64,000 nucleotides of DNA from Micavibrio_B sp964399985 (GCA_964399985.1 CAYNRY010000002.1:62001-126000), one strand, 5' to 3'; numbered from the stretch's first letter, positions 17,872 through 27,857 are shown. Numbers and translations are program-made. Notes: generated by a model not told the origin, from the sequence alone.

Positions 17872-18545
17872 TTTAAACGCCCTTCAAATTTCCATTTTTG
17901 CGCAATCGAAACAAGATACAAGAATATGAAATCATACATAAACATCTCCATGACTTCACTCTTGCGATAGAAAATCTTGATATCGAACCAGCCGGGAAAC
18001 TGCTCCAGCATTTTGATGATAAAAGCCAGAACGCCGATCACCGCAATGGATTTGAACGGGTAAATCGCTTCGAATTTCTGCGGCAGTTTGGCAGGTGCCC
18101 ATTTCATCATCGCCGGAATGATAAGCCCGGCGACCAGAATTCCGATTTCGAGAATGGTGCGCGGGACACGGTTGAACAACTGTGAATGATTGTGAATATT
18201 ACTTTCTTTCTGGGTCGAGTTCATGGCCCATTCCGGCGAAGCCCAGCCGAAAAATTTCTGCCCCCAACTGATTTCCTCAAACGCGATGTAGAAACAGGCG
18301 AAAACGCACAGCCCCATCCATATACGCAGCCATTTACCCTCGGACGGTTTTACTTTGATAAAAATCCATATGCTTAAAAACAAGCATAAGAACAGCAAAG
18401 CTTCCTGAACGAGCTCGATCCCGAATTCGGAATAAAATTTAATTTTCTGATCCAGAGACAATAACGCCTCGACGCCAAGAAAAAGCACAGGCAGGAAAAT
18501 CGGGATGGCATAAAATAAAAAACTATTGACGGATTTTGGCAGCAA
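17868..18545 (-). CDS. Multi-pass membrane protein with EEISWGQ motif, copy 1
   Basis: 225 residues from a TTG at 18545, preferred because AGAGG lies about 9 nt upstream and the N-terminus then matches its paralog; a TTG at 18581 would add 12 residues. Contains CFYIAFEEISWGQKFFGW, LEIGILVAGLIIPA and KLPQKFEAIYP as in the downstream copy. Conserved acidic residues and Trp in a membrane-rich protein hint at a catalytic or transport role, but nothing is known. The tandem is a local duplication and a two-gene operon. Confidence 0.8.
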   Translation of the reverse strand: MLPKSVNSFLFYAIPIFLPVLFLGVEALLSLDQKIKFYSEFGIELVQEALLFLCLFLSIWIFIKVKPSEGKWLRIWMGLCVFACFYIAFEEISWGQKFFGWASPEWAMNSTQKESNIHNHSQLFNRVPRTILEIGILVAGLIIPAMMKWAPAKLPQKFEAIYPFKSIAVIGVLAFIIKMLEQFPGWFDIKIFYRKSEVMEMFMYDFIFLYLVSIAQKWKFEGRLK

Positions 18546-18626
18546 GACTTTTGACCTCTTGAAAAAACAGGAGCCTAGCAAATAAGCCTGTCACGTCAAA
18601 TATTATCACTGTAATAGCCGATTTTT

Positions 18627-20453
18627 TTATTCGACTGTGACAGATTTAGCCAGATTGCGCGGCTGGTCGACATCCGTGCCTTTCGCAACTGCGACATGAT
18701 AGGCCAGGAGCTGCACCGGAATCGCATACAGGATTGGTGCGACAAACGGATGGACATCCCCCATCGTCACGCTCCATTTGCAGATGTCAGACAATTTATC
18801 GTTTCCGGCTTTATCCGAGAATAAAAGAACCTTGCCGCCGCGGGCGACGGTTTCCTGAACATTCGACGCGGTTTTCTCAAACAAGGGATCGGATGGCGCG
18901 ATCACGACGACCGGCACGGTCTCGTCGATCAGGGCAATTGGCCCGTGCTTCATCTCACCCGAAGCATAGCCTTCGGCATGGATATAGGAAATCTCCTTTA
19001 GTTTCAGCGCGCCTTCGAGTGCCAGCGGATAGAGACTGCCGCGCCCAAGATAGAGAACGTCGCGGGCATTGGCGATATCGGCTGCAATCTCGCGGATTTC
19101 ATCGTCATGGGATAATATGCTCGCCGCCACTTGAGGGATATGACGCAGCGCATAGCCGTAATCAGCGGCCTGCGCCGCATTGATCGCGCCCTTGGCGGAG
19201 GCCAGCGCCAGCGCGAGACATGCCAGTGTCGATAATTGCGTTGTAAACGCTTTGGTCGAAGCGACGCCGATCTCCGGTCCGGCTAATGTGTGCAAACAGA
19301 TATGCGACTCACGCTCGATCGTGCTTTCGATCGTGTTGACGATTGACAGGCACATCTGGCGCTCGCGCTTGCAATAGCGAAGAGCTTCGAGCGTATCGAG
19401 TGTTTCGCCGGATTGCGATACGAAGATCGCCATGCCGTCACGCGGCATCGGCGCTTCGCGGTAACGGAACTCGGATGCGACATCGATCTCGCATGGGACG
19501 CGGGCGATGGTTTCGAACCAGTATTTGGCAACCATACACGCATAGTAAGCCGTACCGCAGGCGATTAAAGTCAGGCGCGGCGCGCGCAGCATCGCTTCCA
19601 AGAGTTCATCGGAAATATGAACCTGATTGGTCGATGGATTGATGAAAGAGTTGAGCGTATCGGCGATGACCGACGGCTGCTCGTAAATTTCTTTCAGCAT
19701 ATAATGGCGGTATTCACCTTTGCCGGTCGTGTTGCCGCTTTGCGCAGTTAGGCGGATCGGGCGGTCGACAGGCTTTTTCGCGGCGTTGACGATCTTGGCG
19801 TTGTCATTAGTAACGATCAAACGGTCGCCGTCTTCGAGGAATGAAATGCGGCGCGTGAAGGGCGCGAGCGCGTAAGAATCGGACGCGATAAACATTTCGT
19901 CTTCGCCATAACCGACAGCCAGCGGCGTGCCCTGACGTGTTGCCACCAATAAATTCTCTTCGTTCTTAAATAGGACGACAACCGCATACGCGCCTTTCAA
20001 ACGGTCAAAGGCTTTATGCGCGGCATCGATCGGCTTGCTTCCCTGTATGAGATAATGATCGACCAGATGCGCGATGACTTCCGAATCCGTTTCGGTTTCA
20101 AAGCGGACCTGATGACCCATCAACTCTTCTTTTAGCTCGACATAATTCTCGATAATACCGTTATGAACGATGGACACTTTATCGGTCGAATGCGGATGCG
20201 CGTTATTTTCGGTTGCCGCGCCGTGCGTCGCCCAGCGCGTATGCCCGATGCCGATATGTCCGGCCAAAGGCTGTGATATTAAAAGCTCTTCCAGATTAGC
20301 CAACTTTCCTTTCGCGCGGCGTCGATCAAGGACACCATCATGAATAGTCGCGATCCCTGCTGAATCATAGCCGCGATATTCAAGACGCTTCAGCCCCTCG
20401 ACCAGCATTGGCGAGACATCTTTATTCGATATAATTCCAACTATTCCGCACAT
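18627..20453 (-). CDS. glmS: Glucosamine-6-phosphate synthase (glutamine-hydrolysing)
   Basis: 608 residues, normal length. The N-terminal glutaminase domain starts MCGIVGI with the nucleophile Cys next to Met1, followed by RLEYRGYDSAGI and GHTRWATHG. Two SIS sugar-isomerase domains follow (ACGTAYYA, FVSQSGETLDTL, GVASTKAFTTQ). It makes glucosamine-6-phosphate for peptidoglycan and lipid A. SD AGGAGAG overlaps the glmU stop region; the two genes are 6 bp apart, one operon. No glmS ribozyme is present. Confidence 0.97.
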   Translation of the reverse strand: MCGIVGIISNKDVSPMLVEGLKRLEYRGYDSAGIATIHDGVLDRRRAKGKLANLEELLISQPLAGHIGIGHTRWATHGAATENNAHPHSTDKVSIVHNGIIENYVELKEELMGHQVRFETETDSEVIAHLVDHYLIQGSKPIDAAHKAFDRLKGAYAVVVLFKNEENLLVATRQGTPLAVGYGEDEMFIASDSYALAPFTRRISFLEDGDRLIVTNDNAKIVNAAKKPVDRPIRLTAQSGNTTGKGEYRHYMLKEIYEQPSVIADTLNSFINPSTNQVHISDELLEAMLRAPRLTLIACGTAYYACMVAKYWFETIARVPCEIDVASEFRYREAPMPRDGMAIFVSQSGETLDTLEALRYCKRERQMCLSIVNTIESTIERESHICLHTLAGPEIGVASTKAFTTQLSTLACLALALASAKGAINAAQAADYGYALRHIPQVAASILSHDDEIREIAADIANARDVLYLGRGSLYPLALEGALKLKEISYIHAEGYASGEMKHGPIALIDETVPVVVIAPSDPLFEKTASNVQETVARGGKVLLFSDKAGNDKLSDICKWSVTMGDVHPFVAPILYAIPVQLLAYHVAVAKGTDVDQPRNLAKSVTVE

Positions 20454-20459
20454 ATTATT

Positions 20460-21842
20460 TTACTCTCCTGTTTTCATTCTGCCTTTGGCCTTACCTGCCA
20501 TGACAATTGTTTTGGCGCGCCCGATGACGAGGTCATCTGCGGCAACATCTTTTGTCAGCGTCGAACCTGCGGCTATATAAGCGCCATCAGCAATCGTGAT
20601 CGGAGCGATCAAAGACGAGTTCGATCCCACCATGACATTTTTGCCGATAATTGTTTTTGATTTTTTCAAACCGTCATAATTGACCGTAATCGCGCCGCAG
20701 CCAAAATTGGAATTGTCGCCCAGTTCCGCATCACCAATGTAACCGAGGTGATTGGCCTTTGCGCCTTTGCCGATTTTTGAATTTTTGATTTCGACGAAAT
20801 TACCGATTCTTGCATCTTCCCCGATATCGGAACCCGGGCGCAACCGCGCAAACGGCCCAATGACCGCGCCGGATTTAACCCGCGCGCCTTCTAAATGCGA
20901 AAAGCTGCGGATTTCGACATTGTCTTCGATATCGACACCTTCGCCGAAAACACAATTCGCGCCGATGACCGTGTCGCGCCCGACTTTCGTATCATGCGCG
21001 AAATAAACCGTATTCGGATCTTGAAGCGTCACGCCGTCATCCATCATCGCGAGACGTTTTCTATGCTGCCAGATCATTTCGACTTCGGCGAGCTGGGCGC
21101 GGGAATTGACTCCCTTTAATTCATGGAAATCACCGCGAATGACACCGGTCGGAAGACCGTCATCGCTTAAAATTTTCGGCAGATCGACGAGATAAAACTC
21201 GCCTTGCGCATTTTTGTTTTTAATTTGCGCCAGAGCCTCATCAAGACCGTCGCCTTCCAGCAGCATCGTGCCGCTATTGCACAGGCGCACCAGCTTCTCG
21301 TCTTCACTCGCATCGGCATCTTCCACAATGCGAGCCAGCGTGCCATCCGGATTTTGGAAGATACGGCCATAGCCTTTCGGGTCCGGCGCGGCAAAAGCCA
21401 GCACGGTCGCACCGAAGCCTTTTCCTTTTCGATGATGTTCCACCACCATTTTCAGCGTATCGGCGCCGATCAAGGGCACATCCCCGAATAAAACCAGTAT
21501 CTGGCCTTTGAAATCTTTTAAATGCGCCATGGCGGCTTTCAATGCATCGCCGGTACCCTTTTGCATTTTTTGAATCGCGATCTGGTGCGGTGCGACGGCT
21601 TTGGCGACATCGTCCATGCCATCCGACAAAACCACGATAATCTTTTTCGGCTTCAGACTTTCCGCAGATTTGACGATATGCGAAATCATCGGCAGGCCGG
21701 CGATTTTGTGCAGGACTTTCGGCATACGCGATTTCATGCGCGTCCCCTTACCGGCGGCAAGTATTACAACCGCAATCTCTTGGACGGGTTGAATTTTTCT
21801 CGCAAAGGGAGAGGATTTTGATTTGGAAATAGCTGAACTCAT
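20460..21842 (-). CDS. glmU: Bifunctional GlcN-1-P acetyltransferase / GlcNAc-1-P uridyltransferase
   Basis: 460 residues. The N-terminal nucleotidyltransferase domain has LAAGKGTRMKSRMPKVLHKIAG; a C-terminal left-handed beta-helix has the repeated hexapeptides and the GAxIGPFARLRPG and NFVEIKNSKIG segments. It makes UDP-GlcNAc. A ~25-residue N-terminal tail precedes the domain; a later internal start is possible but no ATG is nearer. Operon with glmS, so two consecutive amino-sugar enzymes are co-expressed. Confidence 0.96.
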   Translation of the reverse strand: MSSAISKSKSSPFARKIQPVQEIAVVILAAGKGTRMKSRMPKVLHKIAGLPMISHIVKSAESLKPKKIIVVLSDGMDDVAKAVAPHQIAIQKMQKGTGDALKAAMAHLKDFKGQILVLFGDVPLIGADTLKMVVEHHRKGKGFGATVLAFAAPDPKGYGRIFQNPDGTLARIVEDADASEDEKLVRLCNSGTMLLEGDGLDEALAQIKNKNAQGEFYLVDLPKILSDDGLPTGVIRGDFHELKGVNSRAQLAEVEMIWQHRKRLAMMDDGVTLQDPNTVYFAHDTKVGRDTVIGANCVFGEGVDIEDNVEIRSFSHLEGARVKSGAVIGPFARLRPGSDIGEDARIGNFVEIKNSKIGKGAKANHLGYIGDAELGDNSNFGCGAITVNYDGLKKSKTIIGKNVMVGSNSSLIAPITIADGAYIAAGSTLTKDVAADDLVIGRAKTIVMAGKAKGRMKTGE

Positions 21843-21908
21843 TTGCGCTAACTTTGCCTGACGGTATTAAAGGCTCAAGTCACATGATATTTCAGTCAAT
21901 TGCAACGC

Positions 21909-21935
21909 AAAAAGGCCTGTTTTTAAGGCTTTTCC
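21909..21935 (-). terminator. Possible terminator at the end of the DUF3108 gene
   Basis: On the minus strand AAAGCC and GGCCTTT flank a short loop with one bulge and are followed by a T run. The stop codon of the DUF3108 gene lies within it. Weak stem, hence low confidence. Confidence 0.35.
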
Positions 21936-22735
21936 TCAAAAGACGTCAGGTGCGCGATAAACGTGCCAAGATCGGTTTTAATAACGGTGCGCACCGGCGC
22001 ATAAACCGGCGTGTCGGTTTTCGATAAATTGGCGAAATAGATCATCGGCATCTTACCGCTTTTCTTCGCCTGATTTTGGATCTTCATCCAGCCACGCGGT
22101 TTTTTATGCCATTTCCCGCCCTCTGGCTGAACCTCGAACGCGCAGCCAATCGCCTCGCCGGAAAAAGAGCTGTATTTATTCGGAAGCAGCGTTTCTTTTT
22201 TACCGTTTTTGAAGATAAGGCGATAACTGCGCTCCGAATCGAAAACCATCGGCTGCGTTTCGCACCCCTTACCGGCTTCAACCTGCCCGATCAGGCTGAA
22301 AATTGCCGTCATGACATCGATTGTATCCTTGTAAATCGCCGGATCGAGGTCCTTGCGTGTTTCATCCTTGCCGTTGACGATTTGCTGAAAGCTGACCAGC
22401 GCCCCGCTTTTATCGTAATTATAGGTATTGATCTCATGCTTCTTGCGCGTCGTCGTATCGGCTTTATGGGTTTGCGGAAGCATTTTTCCCTTTAAAATCT
22501 GCCCTTTTGTTTGAAGCGTGGCTTGCCAGGGGACGATTTTATCGAGAATGCCGTAAGTTTCGGACGCAATCGATACATCGTAACTTTTGGCACTCTCCTG
22601 ATAATCCAGCCGCGCCTGCAGAGCGTGAATGCCGCCGGCATATACGTCGTATTTCGCGGCATAATTTTCGGCAAAGACGGGCTGCGACCACAATCCGGCC
22701 AGAAAGAGCAAAATTACAATTCTCATGGCAACCAT
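21923..22735 (-). CDS. DUF3108-family exported protein
   Basis: 270 residues with a signal peptide (cleavage after VFA about residue 22) and a beta-rich mature region matching DUF3108: AKYDVYAGGIHALQARLDY near the start and a repeated strand pattern up to FIAHLTSF. The family is periplasmic or outer-membrane linked and of unknown function, possibly lipid-binding by its LolA-like fold. Met4 (22726) is an equally good start. Divergent from dapD across a 68-bp gap. Confidence 0.88.
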   Translation of the reverse strand: MVAMRIVILLFLAGLWSQPVFAENYAAKYDVYAGGIHALQARLDYQESAKSYDVSIASETYGILDKIVPWQATLQTKGQILKGKMLPQTHKADTTTRKKHEINTYNYDKSGALVSFQQIVNGKDETRKDLDPAIYKDTIDVMTAIFSLIGQVEAGKGCETQPMVFDSERSYRLIFKNGKKETLLPNKYSSFSGEAIGCAFEVQPEGGKWHKKPRGWMKIQNQAKKSGKMPMIYFANLSKTDTPVYAPVRTVIKTDLGTFIAHLTSFEEKP

Positions 22736-22803
22736 AATGGCTTGAAAAAATCTCGGGGCAAGGGCAAGGTCGACAAACTGAATTGAACGACCAAGGAATC
22801 ATC

Positions 22804-23622
22804 ATGTCTCTCGAAAAAATCATAGATCAGGCCTTTGAAGACCGCGCCTCCATTTCAACCGAAACGACTGGCGAAATTCGCGCCGCTGTCGATGCGGCTC
22901 TGGTCGGCCTCGATAAAGGTGAATTCCGTATCGCCGAGAAAAAAGATGGCGCATGGGTCGTGCATCAATGGCTAAAAAAGGCTGTTTTATTGTCGTTCCG
23001 CCTTAATCCGAACCAGCAAATGAATAACGGGCCTGACAATTCCGCATGGTGGGACAAGGTGCCGGTGAAAACTTCCGGCTGGTCCGATGCCGATTTTTCC
23101 AAGGCAGGTTTTCGCGCCGTGCCCGGGTCCTTCGCCCGCAAAGGCTCTTATATTGCCCCGGGCGTTATCCTGATGCCGAGCTTCGTCAATATCGGCGCCT
23201 ATGTCGATAGCGGCACGATGGTCGATACCTGGGTCACGATCGGTTCCTGCGCACAAATCGGGAAAGACTGTCACATCTCCGGCGGCGTCGGTATCGGCGG
23301 CGTGCTTGAACCACTCCAAGGCAACCCTGTCATTATCGAGGATAATGTTTTTGTCGGCGCGAGATCCGAAGTCGCCGAAGGCGTCATCGTCGAAACAGGT
23401 TCGGTTTTATCCATGGGCGTTTTCCTTGGCGCATCTACCAAAATTATCGACCGCGAAACCGGCGAAATTTTTATGGGCCGCGTTCCGGCTTACTCTGTCG
23501 TCGTGCCCGGCTCTCTTCCCGGCAAAAACGGCGGACCGTCTCTCTATTGCGCGGTGATCGTCAAACGCGTCGATGAAAAAACCCGCAGCAAAACTTCTAT
23601 CAATGAGCTGCTCAGAGATTAA
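22804..23622 (+). CDS. dapD: Tetrahydrodipicolinate N-succinyltransferase
   Basis: 272 residues from the ATG at 22804, which has AAGGAA 6 nt before it. DapD succinylates tetrahydrodipicolinate in lysine and diaminopimelate synthesis. The left-handed beta-helix is evident from YIAPGVILMPSFVNIGAYVD through GSCAQIGKDCHISGGVGIGG and EDNVFVGARSEVAEGVIVE. Length and ending fit the family. It is followed directly by dapE. Confidence 0.97.
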   Translation: MSLEKIIDQAFEDRASISTETTGEIRAAVDAALVGLDKGEFRIAEKKDGAWVVHQWLKKAVLLSFRLNPNQQMNNGPDNSAWWDKVPVKTSGWSDADFSKAGFRAVPGSFARKGSYIAPGVILMPSFVNIGAYVDSGTMVDTWVTIGSCAQIGKDCHISGGVGIGGVLEPLQGNPVIIEDNVFVGARSEVAEGVIVETGSVLSMGVFLGASTKIIDRETGEIFMGRVPAYSVVVPGSLPGKNGGPSLYCAVIVKRVDEKTRSKTSINELLRD

Positions 23623-23623
23623 T

Positions 23624-24778
23624 ATGATTGACCCCATCGAATTGACACAACGTCTCATTAGATGCCGTTCGGTGACGCCGGCGGATGAAGGCGCGCTTCA
23701 GATCGTGCGTGATGAATTATCGACGATGGGCTTTACCATTCATGATCTCAGATTTGAAGGCGACGGCTCTTACCCAGTCGATAATGTTTTCGCGCGCCTC
23801 GGCACGGAAAGCCCGCATGTCTGTTTTCTCGGCCATACCGATGTCGTGCCGCCGGGACGCGAATCCGACTGGACGCATCCGCCCTTTGCCGCCGAAATTC
23901 ATGACGGCGTTTTATATGGACGCGGCGCTGCCGATATGAAATCAGGCGTGGCAGCGGCCATTGCCGGAGCTTCGCGTTATCTCGCGCAGCATCCGACTTT
24001 CAAAGGCTCGATCAGCTTCTTGATCACCGGCGACGAAGAAGCCGATTCCGTGAACGGTACGGAAAAGGTTATCAACTGGATGATCGACAACGGGCAAGTG
24101 CCGGACCTTGCCCTCGTCGCCGAACCGTCCAACGCCGCTGAAATGGGTGAAACCATGCGCATCGGTCGCCGTGGTTCTTTTCATGCCGATATATTCGTCA
24201 CCGGCAAACAGGGACATAGCGCCTACCCCAATCGCTTTATCAATCCGGTCGATAAAATCGTGAAGCTTTTACATGCCTTGATTAATGTAAAACTCGATGA
24301 CGGCTCTGACCTCATGCCCCCCTCGCATATCGCTATTACAACGGTCGATACCGGCAATCCGGCGCGAAACGTCGTCGCTGCCAGAACATCGGCGCATATC
24401 AATATACGCTTTAACAATCTCTGGTCGCCTCAAACTTTGGAAGAAAAACTCCGCGAGATACTCGATAGTGTCGGCGAGACTTATGAGCTGGTCTGCACCT
24501 GCAAAGCGGACAGTTTCATGACATCTTCACTGGAATGGGCCGATCTCGTCGCTCGTTCCGCCGAAAAAATATGCGGCATGCGACCTGCTTATGATACAGG
24601 CGGCGGGACATCGGACGGACGCTTTATCGCGCATCTTTGTCCCGTGGTCGAATACGGCGTGATTACCGAAACCAACCACCAGGTCGATGAACGCATGCGC
24701 GTCTCGGATATCGAATCCCTCACCGCGACGTATAAAGAAGTTTTAAAAGACCTCTTCTCAAGCAATTCCTTCGCTTAA
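23624..24778 (+). CDS. dapE: Succinyl-diaminopimelate desuccinylase
   Basis: 384 residues from ATG at 23624, one base after the dapD stop. An upstream in-frame ATG at 23573 lies inside dapD and adds a non-family tail. M20 metallopeptidase ligands are seen: GHTDVVPPG, GRGAADMKSGVAA, ITGDEEADS (catalytic Glu pair), AEPSN and a final TNHQVDE. It removes the succinyl group two steps after DapD, before diaminopimelate formation. Confidence 0.96.
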   Translation: MIDPIELTQRLIRCRSVTPADEGALQIVRDELSTMGFTIHDLRFEGDGSYPVDNVFARLGTESPHVCFLGHTDVVPPGRESDWTHPPFAAEIHDGVLYGRGAADMKSGVAAAIAGASRYLAQHPTFKGSISFLITGDEEADSVNGTEKVINWMIDNGQVPDLALVAEPSNAAEMGETMRIGRRGSFHADIFVTGKQGHSAYPNRFINPVDKIVKLLHALINVKLDDGSDLMPPSHIAITTVDTGNPARNVVAARTSAHINIRFNNLWSPQTLEEKLREILDSVGETYELVCTCKADSFMTSSLEWADLVARSAEKICGMRPAYDTGGGTSDGRFIAHLCPVVEYGVITETNHQVDERMRVSDIESLTATYKEVLKDLFSSNSFA

Positions 24779-24784
24779 AACCTT

Positions 24785-25465
24785 CTAACGGCGCGTCGCC
24801 ATAGACGCAATTACGTCGGCCTGTGCATCCGTCACCGTCAAATCAACCTTGTTTCCGTTTAACTTCGCCGCAGCCGCCTCGTATGGAATGGCAATCTCCG
24901 CGCCGCGGTTATTGCCGGATGTCAGTGTCACAAGAAGCGAGGCAATTCGCATATTCCTGTTATCGATTAAAACGTCTTTTACATTTGCAATCACGCTGCC
25001 GTCATTTTTATAAATCGTGCCGTTTTGCAAACTCCCGACCGTCAGAGGACCCGAACTTCCCGCAGCGCTCGCGGTGGCGGCCATTAACTTGGTCATATTT
25101 TGTTTCAGCTGGTCTTTATCGAGAGAAACCGTAAAGGTATCCGGTGTCGGCTCCGTCACATAGCTTGCCACGTCGAACGCCACCTCTTCGCGAAATCCTG
25201 ACACATCGATACGCGTCAGGATGGTCTGGAATTTACCGTCCGGCGCGACGATGATATCGGCCACCTTGCCGATCGTTTGCTGGTTTTTATCGACAATACG
25301 GGCATTCAACTGGATTTTTCCCAATATAAGCTCGGGATTTTGGCCCGGCTTGATCCGGTTCAACTCCAGCAAACTTGCCGTATAGGTTTGATCCGCCATT
25401 CCCTCCGCCCGTACCGGCAGCGTGGAAAAAAGAAACAGTAAGCCCAGAATCATTGCACGCAGCAT
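24785..25465 (-). CDS. Exported protein with two PRC-barrel-like domains
   Basis: 226 residues from ATG at 25465 (TGGAG at the proper distance). A signal peptide (MLRAMILGLLFLFSTLPVRAEG) precedes two repeats with the PRC-barrel pattern: residues about 50-105 (DKNQQTIGKVADIIVAPDGK) and about 143-200 (KNDGSVIANVKDVLIDNRN). PRC-barrel proteins are small adaptor domains in envelope or photosynthetic and RNA contexts; here the role is unknown, probably periplasmic. Convergent with dapE and divergent from chvI. Confidence 0.82.
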   Translation of the reverse strand: MLRAMILGLLFLFSTLPVRAEGMADQTYTASLLELNRIKPGQNPELILGKIQLNARIVDKNQQTIGKVADIIVAPDGKFQTILTRIDVSGFREEVAFDVASYVTEPTPDTFTVSLDKDQLKQNMTKLMAATASAAGSSGPLTVGSLQNGTIYKNDGSVIANVKDVLIDNRNMRIASLLVTLTSGNNRGAEIAIPYEAAAAKLNGNKVDLTVTDAQADVIASMATRR

Positions 25466-25563
25466 TGTGAATCTCCAAAATAATTCAATATGTATAATCA
25501 CCAATACTTGGCAAGGCAAATCTTCTCCATTCTATTTAGTCTTAATAATTGTTAGGTTTATAC

Positions 25564-26262
25564 ATGAGTCAAAAAATCCCCCGCATTGCCCTTGTAGATG
25601 ACGACCGCAATATCGTCGCCAGCGTTTCGCTTGCCTTGGAAGCCGAAGGTTTCGAAGTGTCCGCCTATCATGACGGCGAGGAAGGATTGCACGGCATTTT
25701 ATCCAATATACCCGATCTGGTCGTTCTCGATGTCAAGATGCCACGCATGGAAGGCATGGAAGTCCTGTCCAAGCTTCGGGAAAAAACCGATGTGCCTGCG
25801 ATTTTTCTGACCTCGAAAGACGACGAGGTCGATCAGGTACTGGGCCTTCGCCTTGGCGCTGACGACTATATTACAAAACCGTTTTCCCAGCGCCTCCTGA
25901 TCGAGAGAATTAAAACCGTCCTGCGCCGCAACAGCAAAGCGATTGAAAGTACCGAAAGCGATAAAATCACGCGCGGTTTTTTGATTTTGGATGATGTCCG
26001 TCATATCTGCCGCTGGAAAGATAAAGAAATCGATCTTACGGTCACCGAGTATCTGATGGTGAAATCCCTTGTGATCAATCCCGGCCATGTCAAAACAAGG
26101 GACCAGCTCATTACCGACGCCTACGGCCAAAATGTTTATGTCGATGACAGAACGGTCGATACCCATATCAAAAGAATTCGCAAAAAATTCCGCGATTGCG
26201 ACGATGAATTCGATTCCATTGAAACGCTGTACGGTGTCGGTTACCGGTATAAAGAATCATGA
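25564..26262 (+). CDS. chvI: Response regulator ChvI
   Basis: 232 residues from the ATG at 25564; a TTG at 25549 is less likely. OmpR-type regulator: receiver domain with acidic pocket VDDD (11-14), phospho-acceptor Asp56 (VVLDVKMP), Lys in the TSK loop, and a C-terminal winged helix ending YGVGYRYKE. Partner of ChvG, overlapping it by 4 bp. In Rhizobiales the pair senses envelope and acid stress; a similar role is inferred. Confidence 0.93.
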   Translation: MSQKIPRIALVDDDRNIVASVSLALEAEGFEVSAYHDGEEGLHGILSNIPDLVVLDVKMPRMEGMEVLSKLREKTDVPAIFLTSKDDEVDQVLGLRLGADDYITKPFSQRLLIERIKTVLRRNSKAIESTESDKITRGFLILDDVRHICRWKDKEIDLTVTEYLMVKSLVINPGHVKTRDQLITDAYGQNVYVDDRTVDTHIKRIRKKFRDCDDEFDSIETLYGVGYRYKES

Positions 26263-27857
26263 GCGCAAATCTGGGATCGCCGGAATATACTTACGACATA
26301 GCGCCTAGGCCGCTCAGCCGCCTTTCCTATCAGATCATGGGCCTCAACCTGATCGCGGTTATCATTCTCGTTGCCGGCGTGCTTTACCTTGATAAATACA
26401 AAAAAGACATTACCGCGGCGGAAACGGAATTGCTGGCGACCGAAGCGCAGCTTTACGCTTCTGTTTTATCAGACAACGCCATTGACGATCAGGGCATCGA
26501 TTTAAAAAAGGCGCAAAAGATTTTTGAAACTTTCGGCTCTCAGAAGACCCAGCGTCTTCGCATGTTTTCACCCGAAGGCACGCTTCTTGTCGATACCAGA
26601 ACGGATGATCAGCTTCCCCGGGCACCGCTCAGCGATGCCTTTCCCGGCGTACTTGGAAATATACTTGATTTTATCTTCACGGGTTTTTCCAGTGCCTTGG
26701 CGGTCAATTTCGAGCTTCCGCCCTATCCACGCACGTTCGATGACGATATGGATTCATTCCCGGGCACAATGGAAGCCCTTAAAGGCGACCTCACCTTAAG
26801 CGCATGGCAATCCGACAGGGGCGCACTTGTACTGGCGACCGCGGTTCCGGTTAGAAAAGCCGGAGAGATCAAAGCCATTATCTATATCACGAGAGCCGAT
26901 ACGAAAATTCAGCACACATTCGGCTTGATGAGAATAAGCATCATCCAGTTCTTCTTCGGTTCGCTTTTGATCACTCTCTTATTCTCGCTGTATCTTTCGG
27001 CATCTATCGGTCACCCTTTGCGCAAACTTGCCTCTGCCGCCGAAGCTGTGCGCGAGAACCGGGCCGGTGTCGATACGATCCCCGATCTTTCCTACCGTAA
27101 AGATGAAATCGGCGAGTTATCGCTGGCCTTGCGGGAAATGGCGATGACGCTTCAGGACAGAATTGAATCCATTGAAAAATTTGCCGCCGATGTCAGTCAT
27201 GAATTGAAAAACCCTCTCACCTCCATGCGCTCGGCTGTCGAAACGCTGGAAAAAGTCAAGCGCGAGGAAGACCGCCAGAAACTGATGGGCATCATTATGC
27301 ATGATCTGGTGCGCATGGATCGCCTGATCTCGGATATTTCCCGCGCCTCGCGTCTTGATGTCGAGCTTTTGCGCGATGTCTTTGCGCCCGTCGATCTGCG
27401 TCAGGTCATTCTGCCTCTGGTCGATGCCTATAAAAAACCTCTCGACCGCGCCGAGGGACAGGAATCGCCGCATAATATACTCTGCGAAGGACTGGATAAA
27501 CCAGTCACGGTTCTTGGCCAGTCCATCCGCCTGTCACAGGTCTTCCAAAATCTTATCTCGAATGCCATGTCTTTTTCGGCGGCAGATGCCGTGGTTCGTA
27601 TCCTTATTACGCAAGGCAATGATTTCGTGAAGATCGTCGTCGAGGATGAAGGTCCGGGCATACCGGAAAATCGCCTCGAGAAAATTTTCGAACGTTTCTA
27701 TACCGAGCGCCCGCAAGGAGAATCCTTTGGCTCCCATTCCGGCCTCGGTCTTTCCATTGCCCGCCAGATCATCGAAGCCCATGACGGATCGATCACGGCA
27801 GAAAACCGAACCGATCGAAAAGGCGCCAGATTTATCGTGAAATTGAGGAAAGCATGA
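26259..27857 (+). CDS. chvG: Sensor histidine kinase ChvG
   Basis: 532 residues. Two membrane segments (about 27-44 and 228-247) bracket a periplasmic sensor domain, followed by HAMP (250-302), the H-box DVSHELKNPLTSM with His313, and a HATPase domain (NLISNAMSF, DEGPGIPENRLEKIFERFY, GLGLSIARQI). Coupled to chvI by ATGA overlap and to rapZ by another, forming one operon. The periplasmic domain has the ChvG-like length. Confidence 0.93.
   Translation: MSANLGSPEYTYDIAPRPLSRLSYQIMGLNLIAVIILVAGVLYLDKYKKDITAAETELLATEAQLYASVLSDNAIDDQGIDLKKAQKIFETFGSQKTQRLRMFSPEGTLLVDTRTDDQLPRAPLSDAFPGVLGNILDFIFTGFSSALAVNFELPPYPRTFDDDMDSFPGTMEALKGDLTLSAWQSDRGALVLATAVPVRKAGEIKAIIYITRADTKIQHTFGLMRISIIQFFFGSLLITLLFSLYLSASIGHPLRKLASAAEAVRENRAGVDTIPDLSYRKDEIGELSLALREMAMTLQDRIESIEKFAADVSHELKNPLTSMRSAVETLEKVKREEDRQKLMGIIMHDLVRMDRLISDISRASRLDVELLRDVFAPVDLRQVILPLVDAYKKPLDRAEGQESPHNILCEGLDKPVTVLGQSIRLSQVFQNLISNAMSFSAADAVVRILITQGNDFVKIVVEDEGPGIPENRLEKIFERFYTERPQGESFGSHSGLGLSIARQIIEAHDGSITAENRTDRKGARFIVKLRKA

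Noticed and set aside
18627..20453. Possible glmS ribozyme control
   Set aside because: No ribozyme-like leader is seen; glmS starts 6 bp after glmU.
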